This document shows, in pieces, positions 26,858 through 33,866 of a stretch of 50,957 nt of DNA. The notes beneath the pieces are model-generated. The model was not told the DNA's origin, ran no database searches, and saw nothing but the letters and a program-made list of their open reading frames with translations. Numbering within the stretch: the first letter of the stretch is position 1; each line of letters starts with the position of its first letter. The DNA comes from Chryseobacterium gleum. Its GTDB lineage: Bacteria > Bacteroidota > Bacteroidia > Flavobacteriales_D > Crocinitomicaceae. The translations under genes and the position numbers were made by a program. The DNA lies in NCBI GenBank assembly GCA_945860065.1, contig CAMAPI010000008.1:1-50957 (forward strand), read 5' to 3'.

Positions 26858-26864
26858 CTAGTTA

Positions 26865-26872
26865 CAAAAATA
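26865..26872 (-). promoter_or_regulatory. -7 promoter box upstream of ruvB
   Basis: Minus-strand TATTTTTG fits TAnnTTTG and ends 7 bases before the ruvB ATG, leaving at most a few bases of leader. Confidence 0.5.
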
Positions 26873-26899
26873 CAAAAGCATTCCAAACGGAGCTCAGTT

Positions 26900-27562
26900 C
26901 TATTTCTGTATTTCCAACAAGAATTCAGTCATTGTACCAAAATGAAAATCAGCAACAGCTAATCGCGGGTTTGGAAAATGCGTTTTTTCCGGTATACAGA
27001 CTACTTTCATCTTCGCTGCAAGTCCTGCAATTACACCATTAAATGAATCTTCAATGACCAAGCATTTGTTTGGATTTGCGTTCAATTGTTCAGCAACTGC
27101 AAGGTAAACAGCGGGATGTGGTTTGCCAAAATGTTCTGTTTCTGCTGAATGGGTAAAGTCAAAATAGTGTGCGATATTCAATTCCGTTAAAACGACGTGA
27201 ATAAGTCTACTTGATGATGATGTTCCCAATCCAATTTTCATCCCCTTTCTTTTTAGAAAAGCCAAGGTTTCGATTACTCCTTCAAGCGGCTGTGCATTTT
27301 CAGAAATGAGTTCAATCATTTTCAAAATGATGGATTCTTCAACTTCTTGTTCATTTTCTACACCCCAATTTTCATGGTGATTCCAAAAGTGGACAACCTC
27401 ATCAATACGGAGTCCGACTGTTTTCTGAAAATCAGCTTTGGTCAGTTTGGAGCCTAAGGAATGAAAAACTTCTTCCATTGCGATTTTCCAAAGTGGCTCG
27501 GAGTCAATTAAAACCCCATCCATATCAAAAATTACAGCTTCGAAATCAGATAGGTCAATCAT
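26900..27562 (-). CDS. HAD-family sugar phosphatase, HxpB/beta-phosphoglucomutase-like
   Basis: A 220-residue haloacid-dehalogenase phosphatase of the beta-phosphoglucomutase-like group. Motif I is FDMDGVLIDSEPLW (Asp13 and Asp15), motif II Ser/Thr in GLGTSSSS (about 113), motif III Lys in HFGKPHP (about 145), and motif IV in VIEDSFNGVIAG (about 170). The DSEPLW extension and size resemble the hexitol phosphatase HxpB/YniC of E. coli; substrate is therefore probably a sugar phosphate, not proven. It overlaps the upstream propeller-like gene by 4 bases and is the last gene of the purQ-purD group. Confidence 0.88.
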   Translation of the reverse strand: MIDLSDFEAVIFDMDGVLIDSEPLWKIAMEEVFHSLGSKLTKADFQKTVGLRIDEVVHFWNHHENWGVENEQEVEESIILKMIELISENAQPLEGVIETLAFLKRKGMKIGLGTSSSSRLIHVVLTELNIAHYFDFTHSAETEHFGKPHPAVYLAVAEQLNANPNKCLVIEDSFNGVIAGLAAKMKVVCIPEKTHFPNPRLAVADFHFGTMTEFLLEIQK

Positions 27563-28389
27563 GGCAGGTGAATTTTAGAGAATTTAGCGGGACCAAGAAA
27601 TTTGTTTTTCTCATTGGAGATGAAGTAAGTATCTTGACCAATGGACACACATGCCTCAACTTGTTGAATGTGTGGATAGAAAAATAGGTTTGATTTAGTT
27701 AGTCCTTGTTTTGGAAAACTTAGTTCAATCATTCGATTATACGTAGTGAGTACGATCGTCGTACCAACCGTACACGCACTTGTAATGGCATCTTTTAAGT
27801 AAGAAGTTTTATTTAATTTCAATTCAGCTGTTATCGAAAGTGTTTTTGATTGATTTGATTCAAACTGAACGGCATAGATATAAGAAATCCCATCAAATGG
27901 TTTGGTGCTGTTTTTTGTAAAAATCCAAAGTTGTCCCTCAAAAAATGTCATTGCTTCTGCGTCGAAGTATCTACTGGTTTGTTCGGGTGGAAATTGGGTT
28001 TGTTCTCTATAGCGCAAGAACATTTTTTCAGCGATGAGTTGTTCTTCATTTAAGATACTGTTTCGCGAAATCCGGTAAATACAAAGATCTTTACGTTCAT
28101 TGAGGTTATTCCCGAAATCACCGATGTACACATATTTTTGATCGATTGCCAATGCTTCCCAATCGATATTTGTAGCATTGGTCACCGCCTTTTTTGCGAT
28201 TATTTTTCCAGTAAAATCAAGCACATAAATAAGGGGTTCATTACCTCCATCATTTATGGCGATGAGGAGAGAATCTGTTAATTTTTCTAAACCCGAAATT
28301 TCAGATAGTTCAGATGTTAGGATGAAGTCAGTTTGTGAAAAGACTATTGAACTTAAAAAGAGTGAAAGAAGTCCAAGTAAGTGCCTCAT
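27559..28389 (-). CDS. Exported protein, possibly beta-propeller-like
   Basis: A 276-residue exported protein with a signal peptide (about 1-18, ending VFSQ). The mature sequence is made of repeated short strands with patterns such as SLLIAINDGGNEPLIYVLDFTGKI, QKYVYIGDFGNNL and QLWIFTKNSTKPF, which suggest beta-propeller blades, although a full repeat set cannot be assigned by eye. The DGGN and GDFGNN blocks might bind metal or ligand. Translation is coupled on both sides: its start shares a base with the stop of the CNNM gene, and its end overlaps the HAD gene by 4 bases. Function unknown. Confidence 0.72.
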   Translation of the reverse strand: MRHLLGLLSLFLSSIVFSQTDFILTSELSEISGLEKLTDSLLIAINDGGNEPLIYVLDFTGKIIAKKAVTNATNIDWEALAIDQKYVYIGDFGNNLNERKDLCIYRISRNSILNEEQLIAEKMFLRYREQTQFPPEQTSRYFDAEAMTFFEGQLWIFTKNSTKPFDGISYIYAVQFESNQSKTLSITAELKLNKTSYLKDAITSACTVGTTIVLTTYNRMIELSFPKQGLTKSNLFFYPHIQQVEACVSIGQDTYFISNEKNKFLGPAKFSKIHLP

Positions 28390-29645
28390 TACGATTCAAT
28401 AAAAAGTCGAACAGTTTCAATTTTACGGTCACTAACCTCCTCCACAACAAGTCTATATTTATCTAATTGAACACTGTCGCCTTGGGCGGGAATTGATTCA
28501 ATGTGGTAAATGACAAGCCCAGCCAATGTGTCATAATCCTCAGATTCATCCAAGGAAAGTTTAAAGGTTTCATTCAAATAGTCGATATCGATTCGAGCAG
28601 AAAATAAATATTCAGTAGCATTTATTTTTTCTTCCAGCCAGTTTTCCTTATCGTGTTCATCTTCAATTTCGCCAAAAATTTCTTCAATTACATCTTCTAG
28701 GGTGATGATTCCAGCGGTCCCGCCATATTCATCTGTCACAACCGCGAGATTACCTGCTTGTTTCGTGAATTTCTCTAGCAGTTCTTTTCCAGAAATGACG
28801 GTAGGCACGAAACTAATTGGTTTTAAAATTTCTTTTATGGATTTTGGTTGGGAGAATAAATCGAAGGAGTGAAGGTATCCGATAATGTTGTCAATATCAT
28901 CTCGGTATACAATTAGTTTCGAGAGTCCTTTGTTGATGAGTAATTCCTTTGCATCTTCTATGTCATCATCAATTTCAACACCGATAATTTCTGTTCGAGG
29001 AATCATGCAGTCACGTGCTTTAATATTCGAAAAATCAAGTGCATTTCGAAGAATGAGCATTTCATTGCTAAATCCTTCTTCATCATTAATGCGCGCACTC
29101 AGTTCATCCACATAATGTTCTAGGTCGACTTTTGAAAATACGCGGGCCGATTGTTCTTGATTGGAACCAAACATCTTTAAAATGATGTAACTAAAGAACA
29201 ATACAAATTGTGTGGGTAAGTATAAAATGATGTAGAGCACCAGCATAGGTGCGAGGGTTACATCTAAAAATCGATTCGGATTAATTTGAACGAGTGCCTT
29301 TGGTAAAAACTCTGCAGTAACGAGAACGAGAACCGTTGAAGCAACCGTTTGAAGAATTAACAATAGCACTTCATCAGAAATCCCAAATCCGATGAAGAAT
29401 TTATTTAATACGCGTGCTGCAGCAATTCCGTACATCACCAATGCAATGTTATTTCCCATTAGCAGGGAGGCAATCATGGTTGATTCGCGGTGAAAGAACA
29501 ACCCGATAACACGACTTTTTAGCGAGCGATTTTTCTTCATTACTTCAATCCGTAAACGGTTTGAAGAGAGGAACGCTAACTCCATTGCTGAAAAGAAAGC
29601 AGAGGCGAGAATCGAAAAGAGAATGATGATTAGATCTACATTCAT
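28389..29645 (-). CDS. CNNM/HlyC-CorC family membrane protein with CBS domains
   Basis: A 418-residue protein with the DUF21-CBS-CBS-CorC_HlyC architecture. The DUF21 membrane domain (about 1-175) has four hydrophobic segments; the CBS pair (about 195-320) begins ARDCMIPRTEIIGVE and includes VVTDEYGGTAGIITLEDVIEEIFGEI; the C-terminal FAD-binding-like CorC/HlyC domain (about 335-415) includes DYDTLAGLVIYHIESIPAQGD. Such proteins are linked to magnesium/cobalt export; GldE of gliding bacteria has the same architecture, but no gldD is beside it here, so I do not use that name. It lies 24 bases after purD. Confidence 0.88.
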   Translation of the reverse strand: MNVDLIIILFSILASAFFSAMELAFLSSNRLRIEVMKKNRSLKSRVIGLFFHRESTMIASLLMGNNIALVMYGIAAARVLNKFFIGFGISDEVLLLILQTVASTVLVLVTAEFLPKALVQINPNRFLDVTLAPMLVLYIILYLPTQFVLFFSYIILKMFGSNQEQSARVFSKVDLEHYVDELSARINDEEGFSNEMLILRNALDFSNIKARDCMIPRTEIIGVEIDDDIEDAKELLINKGLSKLIVYRDDIDNIIGYLHSFDLFSQPKSIKEILKPISFVPTVISGKELLEKFTKQAGNLAVVTDEYGGTAGIITLEDVIEEIFGEIEDEHDKENWLEEKINATEYLFSARIDIDYLNETFKLSLDESEDYDTLAGLVIYHIESIPAQGDSVQLDKYRLVVEEVSDRKIETVRLFIES

Positions 29646-29669
29646 ATTTGGGGGAATAATATCCTTGTC

Positions 29670-30944
29670 TTAAAGTACATCTTGTCCGATATCCTTTCGA
29701 TAGTAAGCTCCATCATACGTTATTTTCGAAATAGAATCGTACGATTTTTCTAAAGCTACCGTGAGGTTTTTACCATATGAGGTAACCGCTAACACACGTC
29801 CACCAGCAGTCAGAACGGATGGTCCATCCGCACTTGTTCCTGCGTGAAACACGATGCTATCTACGATGCTATTCAGTCCGAAGATAGACTTTCCTTTTTC
29901 ATAGTCTCCCGGATAACCACCAGAAACCATCATAACGGTCGCTGCGCTTTTGTCGATGAATTGAATATCTCTTTCAGAAAGTGTATTGCTTGCCACTCCT
30001 TCAAATAAATCAAGAATATCTGACTTCAATCTAGGAATAACTACTTCTGTCTCTGGGTCACCCATTCGGCAATTATATTCAATGACATATGGATCACCTT
30101 TGACACTAATTAATCCAAAGAACACAAATCCTTTGTAGGTAATTTTCTCTGATTTCAATCCTTTGATTGTCGGGACAATAATTCGGTTATGTACTTTGTC
30201 CATGAAGCTTGCATCGGCGAATGGAACGGGTGAAATGGCTCCCATTCCTCCGGTATTTAGTCCGGTATCACCTTCCCCAATGCGTTTATAATCTTTCGCT
30301 TCTGGTAATAATTTAAATGATTCGCCATCTGTTAAGACAAAAACAGAGAGTTCGATACCATCAAGAAATTGTTCAATGACAACTTTGCTACTTGCGGCAC
30401 CAAATTTTTCATCTATCAACATGCTTTTGAGTTCGCTTTTGGCTTCGTCAAGATCAGAAAGAATTAAAACGCCTTTACCTGCTGCTAGTCCATCAGCCTT
30501 TAGTACATATGGTCCTTTCATGGACGTTAAGAAAGCCAATCCTTGAGTGATGGTTTCAGCGGTGAAGGTGCCGTATTTAGCCGTTGGAATGGCATGTCTT
30601 GACATAAACGCTTTCGCGAAATCTTTACTTCCTTCGAGTTGAGCCCCGAATTTACTTGGACCTATGATGGCAACTTTACGTAACTGGTCATCCGCTTGAA
30701 AGTAGTCGTAAATTCCATTTACGAGAGGCTCTTCTGGTCCAACAATGACCATGTCAATTTGTTGAGCGATGACAAACTCTTTTATGCTTTCGAAATCGGT
30801 AGGAGATAAATCTACATTTTTGCCATGTTTTTTAGTTCCTGCATTACCTGGTGCAATAAATAGTTCATCGAGAATAGAACTTTGTGCAATTTTCCACGCC
30901 AAGGCATGTTCGCGTCCACCGGACCCTATTAAGAGTACTTTCAT
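29670..30944 (-). CDS. purD: Phosphoribosylamine-glycine ligase
   Basis: A 424-residue ATP-grasp enzyme making glycinamide ribonucleotide, the second step of purine synthesis. The N-terminal MKVLLIGSGGREHALAWKI is diagnostic, followed by VGPEEPLVNGI, the ATP-grasp segment PYVLKADGLAAGKGV (about 137-151), NTGGMGAISP (about 211-220) and EYNCRMGDPE (about 270-279). Translation is coupled to purQ by a 4-base overlap (ATGA). It is followed by the CNNM-transporter gene after 24 bases. Assignment is firm. Confidence 0.97.
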   Translation of the reverse strand: MKVLLIGSGGREHALAWKIAQSSILDELFIAPGNAGTKKHGKNVDLSPTDFESIKEFVIAQQIDMVIVGPEEPLVNGIYDYFQADDQLRKVAIIGPSKFGAQLEGSKDFAKAFMSRHAIPTAKYGTFTAETITQGLAFLTSMKGPYVLKADGLAAGKGVLILSDLDEAKSELKSMLIDEKFGAASSKVVIEQFLDGIELSVFVLTDGESFKLLPEAKDYKRIGEGDTGLNTGGMGAISPVPFADASFMDKVHNRIIVPTIKGLKSEKITYKGFVFFGLISVKGDPYVIEYNCRMGDPETEVVIPRLKSDILDLFEGVASNTLSERDIQFIDKSAATVMMVSGGYPGDYEKGKSIFGLNSIVDSIVFHAGTSADGPSVLTAGGRVLAVTSYGKNLTVALEKSYDSISKITYDGAYYRKDIGQDVL

Positions 30945-31630
30945 GAACAGTGATTTAATATCGATTCAAACAGTGCTAATCCATCTTTATTACCAAGATG
31001 TGCATCTGCTGCTCTTTCTGGGTGGGGCATCATTCCAAATACATTTTTACTTTTATTGGTAATTCCGGCGATGGAATGAAGGGAACCATTAGGGTTAGCA
31101 TCTTCCGAAACAGTAGCGTTTTCGTCACAGTAATGGAACAAAACTTGGTCATTGTCTTGAATAGACTTAAGCACATCATCACTTGCAAAGAAACGCCCTT
31201 CACCATGTGCGATTGGAATTTTATATGCTTGATTTTTTGTTAAGTCCATACTTGGAGCCGCTGTTGAACTTGCCGGTTTTAAAAATACATTTTTACAAAT
31301 AAATTTCTGCGTATTGTTGTGTAACAAGGCGCCCTCCAATAATCCTGCTTCGGTTAGAATTTGAAACCCATTACAAATCCCCATAACATAACCACCGCGA
31401 TTAGCATGTTGAATGACCTCGGACATGATTGGTGAGAATTTCGCTATGGCTCCTGAACGCAGGTAGTCACCATACGAGAATCCGCCGGGAATAATGACCA
31501 TATCTACCTTTTTTAAATCGGTGTCCTTGTGCCACAAATGTTCAACTTGTTGACCGAGTAAGTCACTCAAAACATTAATCATGTCTTGATCGCAATTGGA
31601 CCCGGGAAACGTTACAACTCCAAATTTCAT
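30941..31630 (-). CDS. purQ: Phosphoribosylformylglycinamidine synthase subunit PurQ
   Basis: The 229-residue glutaminase subunit supplying ammonia for step four of purine synthesis. The class I glutamine amidotransferase triad is visible: nucleophile Cys in MGICNGFQIL (about residue 86), and His and Glu in GMMPHPERAA near the end. The N terminus KFGVVTFPGSNCDQD is typical. A separate PurQ implies the small three-part synthase (PurL, PurQ, PurS) rather than the single large PurL; the other two subunits are not in the window. A promoter box is found about 20 bases upstream, making this the first gene of the operon. Confidence 0.96.
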   Translation of the reverse strand: MKFGVVTFPGSNCDQDMINVLSDLLGQQVEHLWHKDTDLKKVDMVIIPGGFSYGDYLRSGAIAKFSPIMSEVIQHANRGGYVMGICNGFQILTEAGLLEGALLHNNTQKFICKNVFLKPASSTAAPSMDLTKNQAYKIPIAHGEGRFFASDDVLKSIQDNDQVLFHYCDENATVSEDANPNGSLHSIAGITNKSKNVFGMMPHPERAADAHLGNKDGLALFESILNHCS

Positions 31631-31649
31631 TTTATCTTAAATTATCGTT

Positions 31650-31657
31650 CAAAATTA
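31650..31657 (-). promoter_or_regulatory. -7 promoter box upstream of purQ
   Basis: Minus-strand TAATTTTG fits TAnnTTTG, 19 bases before the purQ ATG. No purine-riboswitch-like fold fits in so short a leader. Confidence 0.5.
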
Positions 31658-31674
31658 ATCAATTAAACCGCTTA

Positions 31675-32670
31675 TCACTGTGTGAAGATTAGGAAAAATT
31701 TCACAAAAGAATAGAGCAGCGCTATATAAAAAAATATATTGGCAAGAATTCCCGATCGTTTACTTAAAAAGGCATACGCCAGAAAATAGCTTAGGGGGAT
31801 AATTGCCAGGGACAAATAGTATAAAGAACCAGAAAAGTAAAAATCGACAAAACCGAGTATAATGAGGAAGGATAAAAACAATCCAAGCATCTGGATTTGC
31901 TTTTTAAGTCGCAATGATGATTTTAAAAGCCGGGCACTTAGGCTCAACAGGCTAATAAATAACAGGATGAGGTAAATAATTACTACTGGATATAGGTGAA
32001 GTGAGTTTTGATAATCATGCATTTGCCATGCAGGAAATTCCCAAGTGAATTCAAGCTGATTGTTTAAAAATAAGTAACTGAAATAGTAAATTAATGGAAC
32101 ACTTAATCCGGCCAAACAGATAAATAATTCTCTCCAGTTGAATGGACGTATGATGACAATCATCACCAACATAATTGGGATAAGTGCTGTCAAATAGGGA
32201 AGTAAAATAAGTGCTATACTCATTAAAACGCCCGCATTAAAAATGGTGATCTTTCCGTCTGAATTTGGTTTTAGATGAAAAAGGACACTGAGGGTTGCTA
32301 TGACAAAGAAATGGGCGATTAGTACCGGTGAGAATTGATTTAAGGGAACAAACATAGGTGTGAGCACCACATAAATGAGGCTGATGATGTAGGTGTTTTT
32401 ATCTAGAAATTCATGACTATTGAATACAGCGTTTAAAAATACTGCATTTAACAAAAGGAGAAATGATTGAATAAAGTAACTCCAAAACTCATTTGTGGAG
32501 GTTTGACTGAAGAAGAGTCCGTCAACACGATTCGCAATTAAAGGTTCCATTCCTAAAACACCTCCAAGGATGTAAAGGCCAATAAGGAAAGGCAATATGA
32601 ATAAAACCGCTGTTCGGTTGTCTAGAAACAGTCGAATCATAGAACGAAGGTACTTTTTTCTAGCGGGCAT
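31675..32670 (-). CDS. Polytopic inner-membrane protein of unknown function (DUF6427-like)
   Basis: A 331-residue very hydrophobic protein with roughly ten or more transmembrane segments and short polar loops; basic residues at the N terminus (MPARKKYLRSMIRLF) favour a cytoplasmic start. The segment NSHEFLDKNTYIISLIYVVLTPMFVP and the intervening LIIRPFNWRELFICLAG resemble an uncharacterised Bacteroidota membrane family (I recall it as DUF6427; this needs a profile search). A second Met, MIRLFLDNRT at residue 12, may be the true start. It stands alone between purQ and the divergent dksA-like gene. Confidence 0.68.
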   Translation of the reverse strand: MPARKKYLRSMIRLFLDNRTAVLFILPFLIGLYILGGVLGMEPLIANRVDGLFFSQTSTNEFWSYFIQSFLLLLNAVFLNAVFNSHEFLDKNTYIISLIYVVLTPMFVPLNQFSPVLIAHFFVIATLSVLFHLKPNSDGKITIFNAGVLMSIALILLPYLTALIPIMLVMIVIIRPFNWRELFICLAGLSVPLIYYFSYLFLNNQLEFTWEFPAWQMHDYQNSLHLYPVVIIYLILLFISLLSLSARLLKSSLRLKKQIQMLGLFLSFLIILGFVDFYFSGSLYYLSLAIIPLSYFLAYAFLSKRSGILANIFFYIALLYSFVKFFLIFTQ

Positions 32671-32766
32671 GTTATACTATTGTGAATAACTCGGCATATT
32701 TGTTCAAAATGACTGAATTAACGATAAATTAATTCCTAATTGGTTTTTGAATTTGACTAAAAATGA

Positions 32767-32774
32767 TATATTTG
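32767..32774 (+). promoter_or_regulatory. -7 promoter box for the dksA-lspA unit
   Basis: TATATTTG fits TAnnTTTG. A TTTG at 32746-32749 lies 17 bases upstream as a candidate -33 element. The leader to the ATG at 32818 would be about 40 bases. Confidence 0.55.
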
Positions 32775-32817
32775 CTTTCCCACGAAAAAAAGGGAGATAC
32801 TTAGAAAGACTACAGGC

Positions 32818-33198
32818 ATGAGTAAAGAAAGAATGAAGTTTTCAGATACTGAACTCGAGGAGTTCAAAGAGTTGATTCTGCATAAATTAAAAGAAGCTCA
32901 CGTGGATTACACCTTGTTGGTCGGTTCATTGTCACACAATGACGACCATGGAACGGATGACACGGGAAGAACGTTTAATATGATGGAGGATGGTTCTGAA
33001 ACACTTTCCAGAGAGGAAGTTGCTCAGTTAGCTGCTCGTCAAGAGAAATTCATCCAAAGTTTGCAGGCTGCATTGGTTCGCATTGAAAACAAAACCTATG
33101 GGATTTGTCGTGTAAAAGGCACCTTGATTCCAAAGGAAAGACTCCGATTAGTGCCACATGCCACTATGAGTATTGATGCGAAAAACGCACAAAAATAG
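32818..33198 (+). CDS. TraR/DksA family regulator (Bacteroidota type)
   Basis: A 126-residue protein of the DksA/TraR family, whose members enter the RNA polymerase secondary channel. The coiled-coil region (about 8-90) ends in the ENKTYGICRVKGTLIPKERL block at about 95-114, with VPHAT just after. Only one Cys is present, so the four-Cys zinc finger of E. coli DksA is degenerate, as is usual for this Bacteroidota subgroup. Its TAG stop shares a base with the GTG start of lspA. Regulation of ribosomal or stress genes is likely by family; the targets are unknown. Confidence 0.88.
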   Translation: MSKERMKFSDTELEEFKELILHKLKEAHVDYTLLVGSLSHNDDHGTDDTGRTFNMMEDGSETLSREEVAQLAARQEKFIQSLQAALVRIENKTYGICRVKGTLIPKERLRLVPHATMSIDAKNAQK

Positions 33199-33866
33199 TG
33201 AGCAAAAAACTTGTTTACGTTTTCTTGTTGGTTGCTGTTCTCTTGCTCATCGACCAAATCACCAAGATTTATATTAAATTGAGTTTTGAACCTGGACAAA
33301 CACAAGCTTTATTCGGTGACTGGTTCGTTTTGCATTACATTGAAAATCCAGGTATGGCCTTTGGGACTACCTTTGGATCAGGTCTTTTGCCTAAGCTATC
33401 CTTGAGTATTTTCCGATTTATTGCCATCTGTTTTATCATTTACTATTTATTTAAGCAAGCCAAAAAAGGTGCTTCGTTGGAGTTCTTACTTGTATTCGGT
33501 TTAATTCTAGCTGGAGCAACGGGTAATCTGCTTGATTCCATGTTTTATGACTATTTCTTTACCTTAAATCCATGTGATTCGTTTAATCATGTTTCTGGCT
33601 CAGGGATAAAGGGAGTTTGCACGGACTACGGATTTAATTATCCGGTCGAGCTTAGGCATCAAGGATTCATGCTTGGGAGTGTTGTGGACATGTTCCAGTT
33701 CAATGTGAATTGGCCAAAATGGTTTCCTTTTCTTGGAGGCGAACAAATCTTTCCAGCAATATGGAACGTAGCAGATGCGAGTATTTCTTCGGGGGTTATT
33801 TTGATTTTAATCAGACAAAGAGTGTATTTCCCGAAGAAAAAGGAAGTAGAAGAATCCCAAGATTAG
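33198..33866 (+). CDS. lspA: Lipoprotein signal peptidase (signal peptidase II)
   Basis: A 222-residue inner-membrane aspartyl protease that removes signal peptides from prolipoproteins. Four transmembrane segments can be seen, with IDQITK near residue 20, NPGMAFG (about 51-57), GATGNLLDS (about 109-117) and the catalytic Asp pair in VVDMFQF and WNVADASI. An insertion of about 35 residues between GNLLDS and VVDMFQF makes it longer than the E. coli enzyme; such inserts are common in Bacteroidota. Translation starts with GTG at 33198, one base of which is the last base of the dksA-like stop, so initiation is likely reinitiation. Its 3' end overlaps the convergent DUF5686 gene by 4 bases. Confidence 0.95.
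   Translation: MSKKLVYVFLLVAVLLLIDQITKIYIKLSFEPGQTQALFGDWFVLHYIENPGMAFGTTFGSGLLPKLSLSIFRFIAICFIIYYLFKQAKKGASLEFLLVFGLILAGATGNLLDSMFYDYFFTLNPCDSFNHVSGSGIKGVCTDYGFNYPVELRHQGFMLGSVVDMFQFNVNWPKWFPFLGGEQIFPAIWNVADASISSGVILILIRQRVYFPKKKEVEESQD

Noticed and set aside
28389-29645. Naming the CNNM-type protein GldE
   Set aside because: GldE has the same domain order, but the neighbours are purine and unknown genes, not gldD, so the name is not supported.
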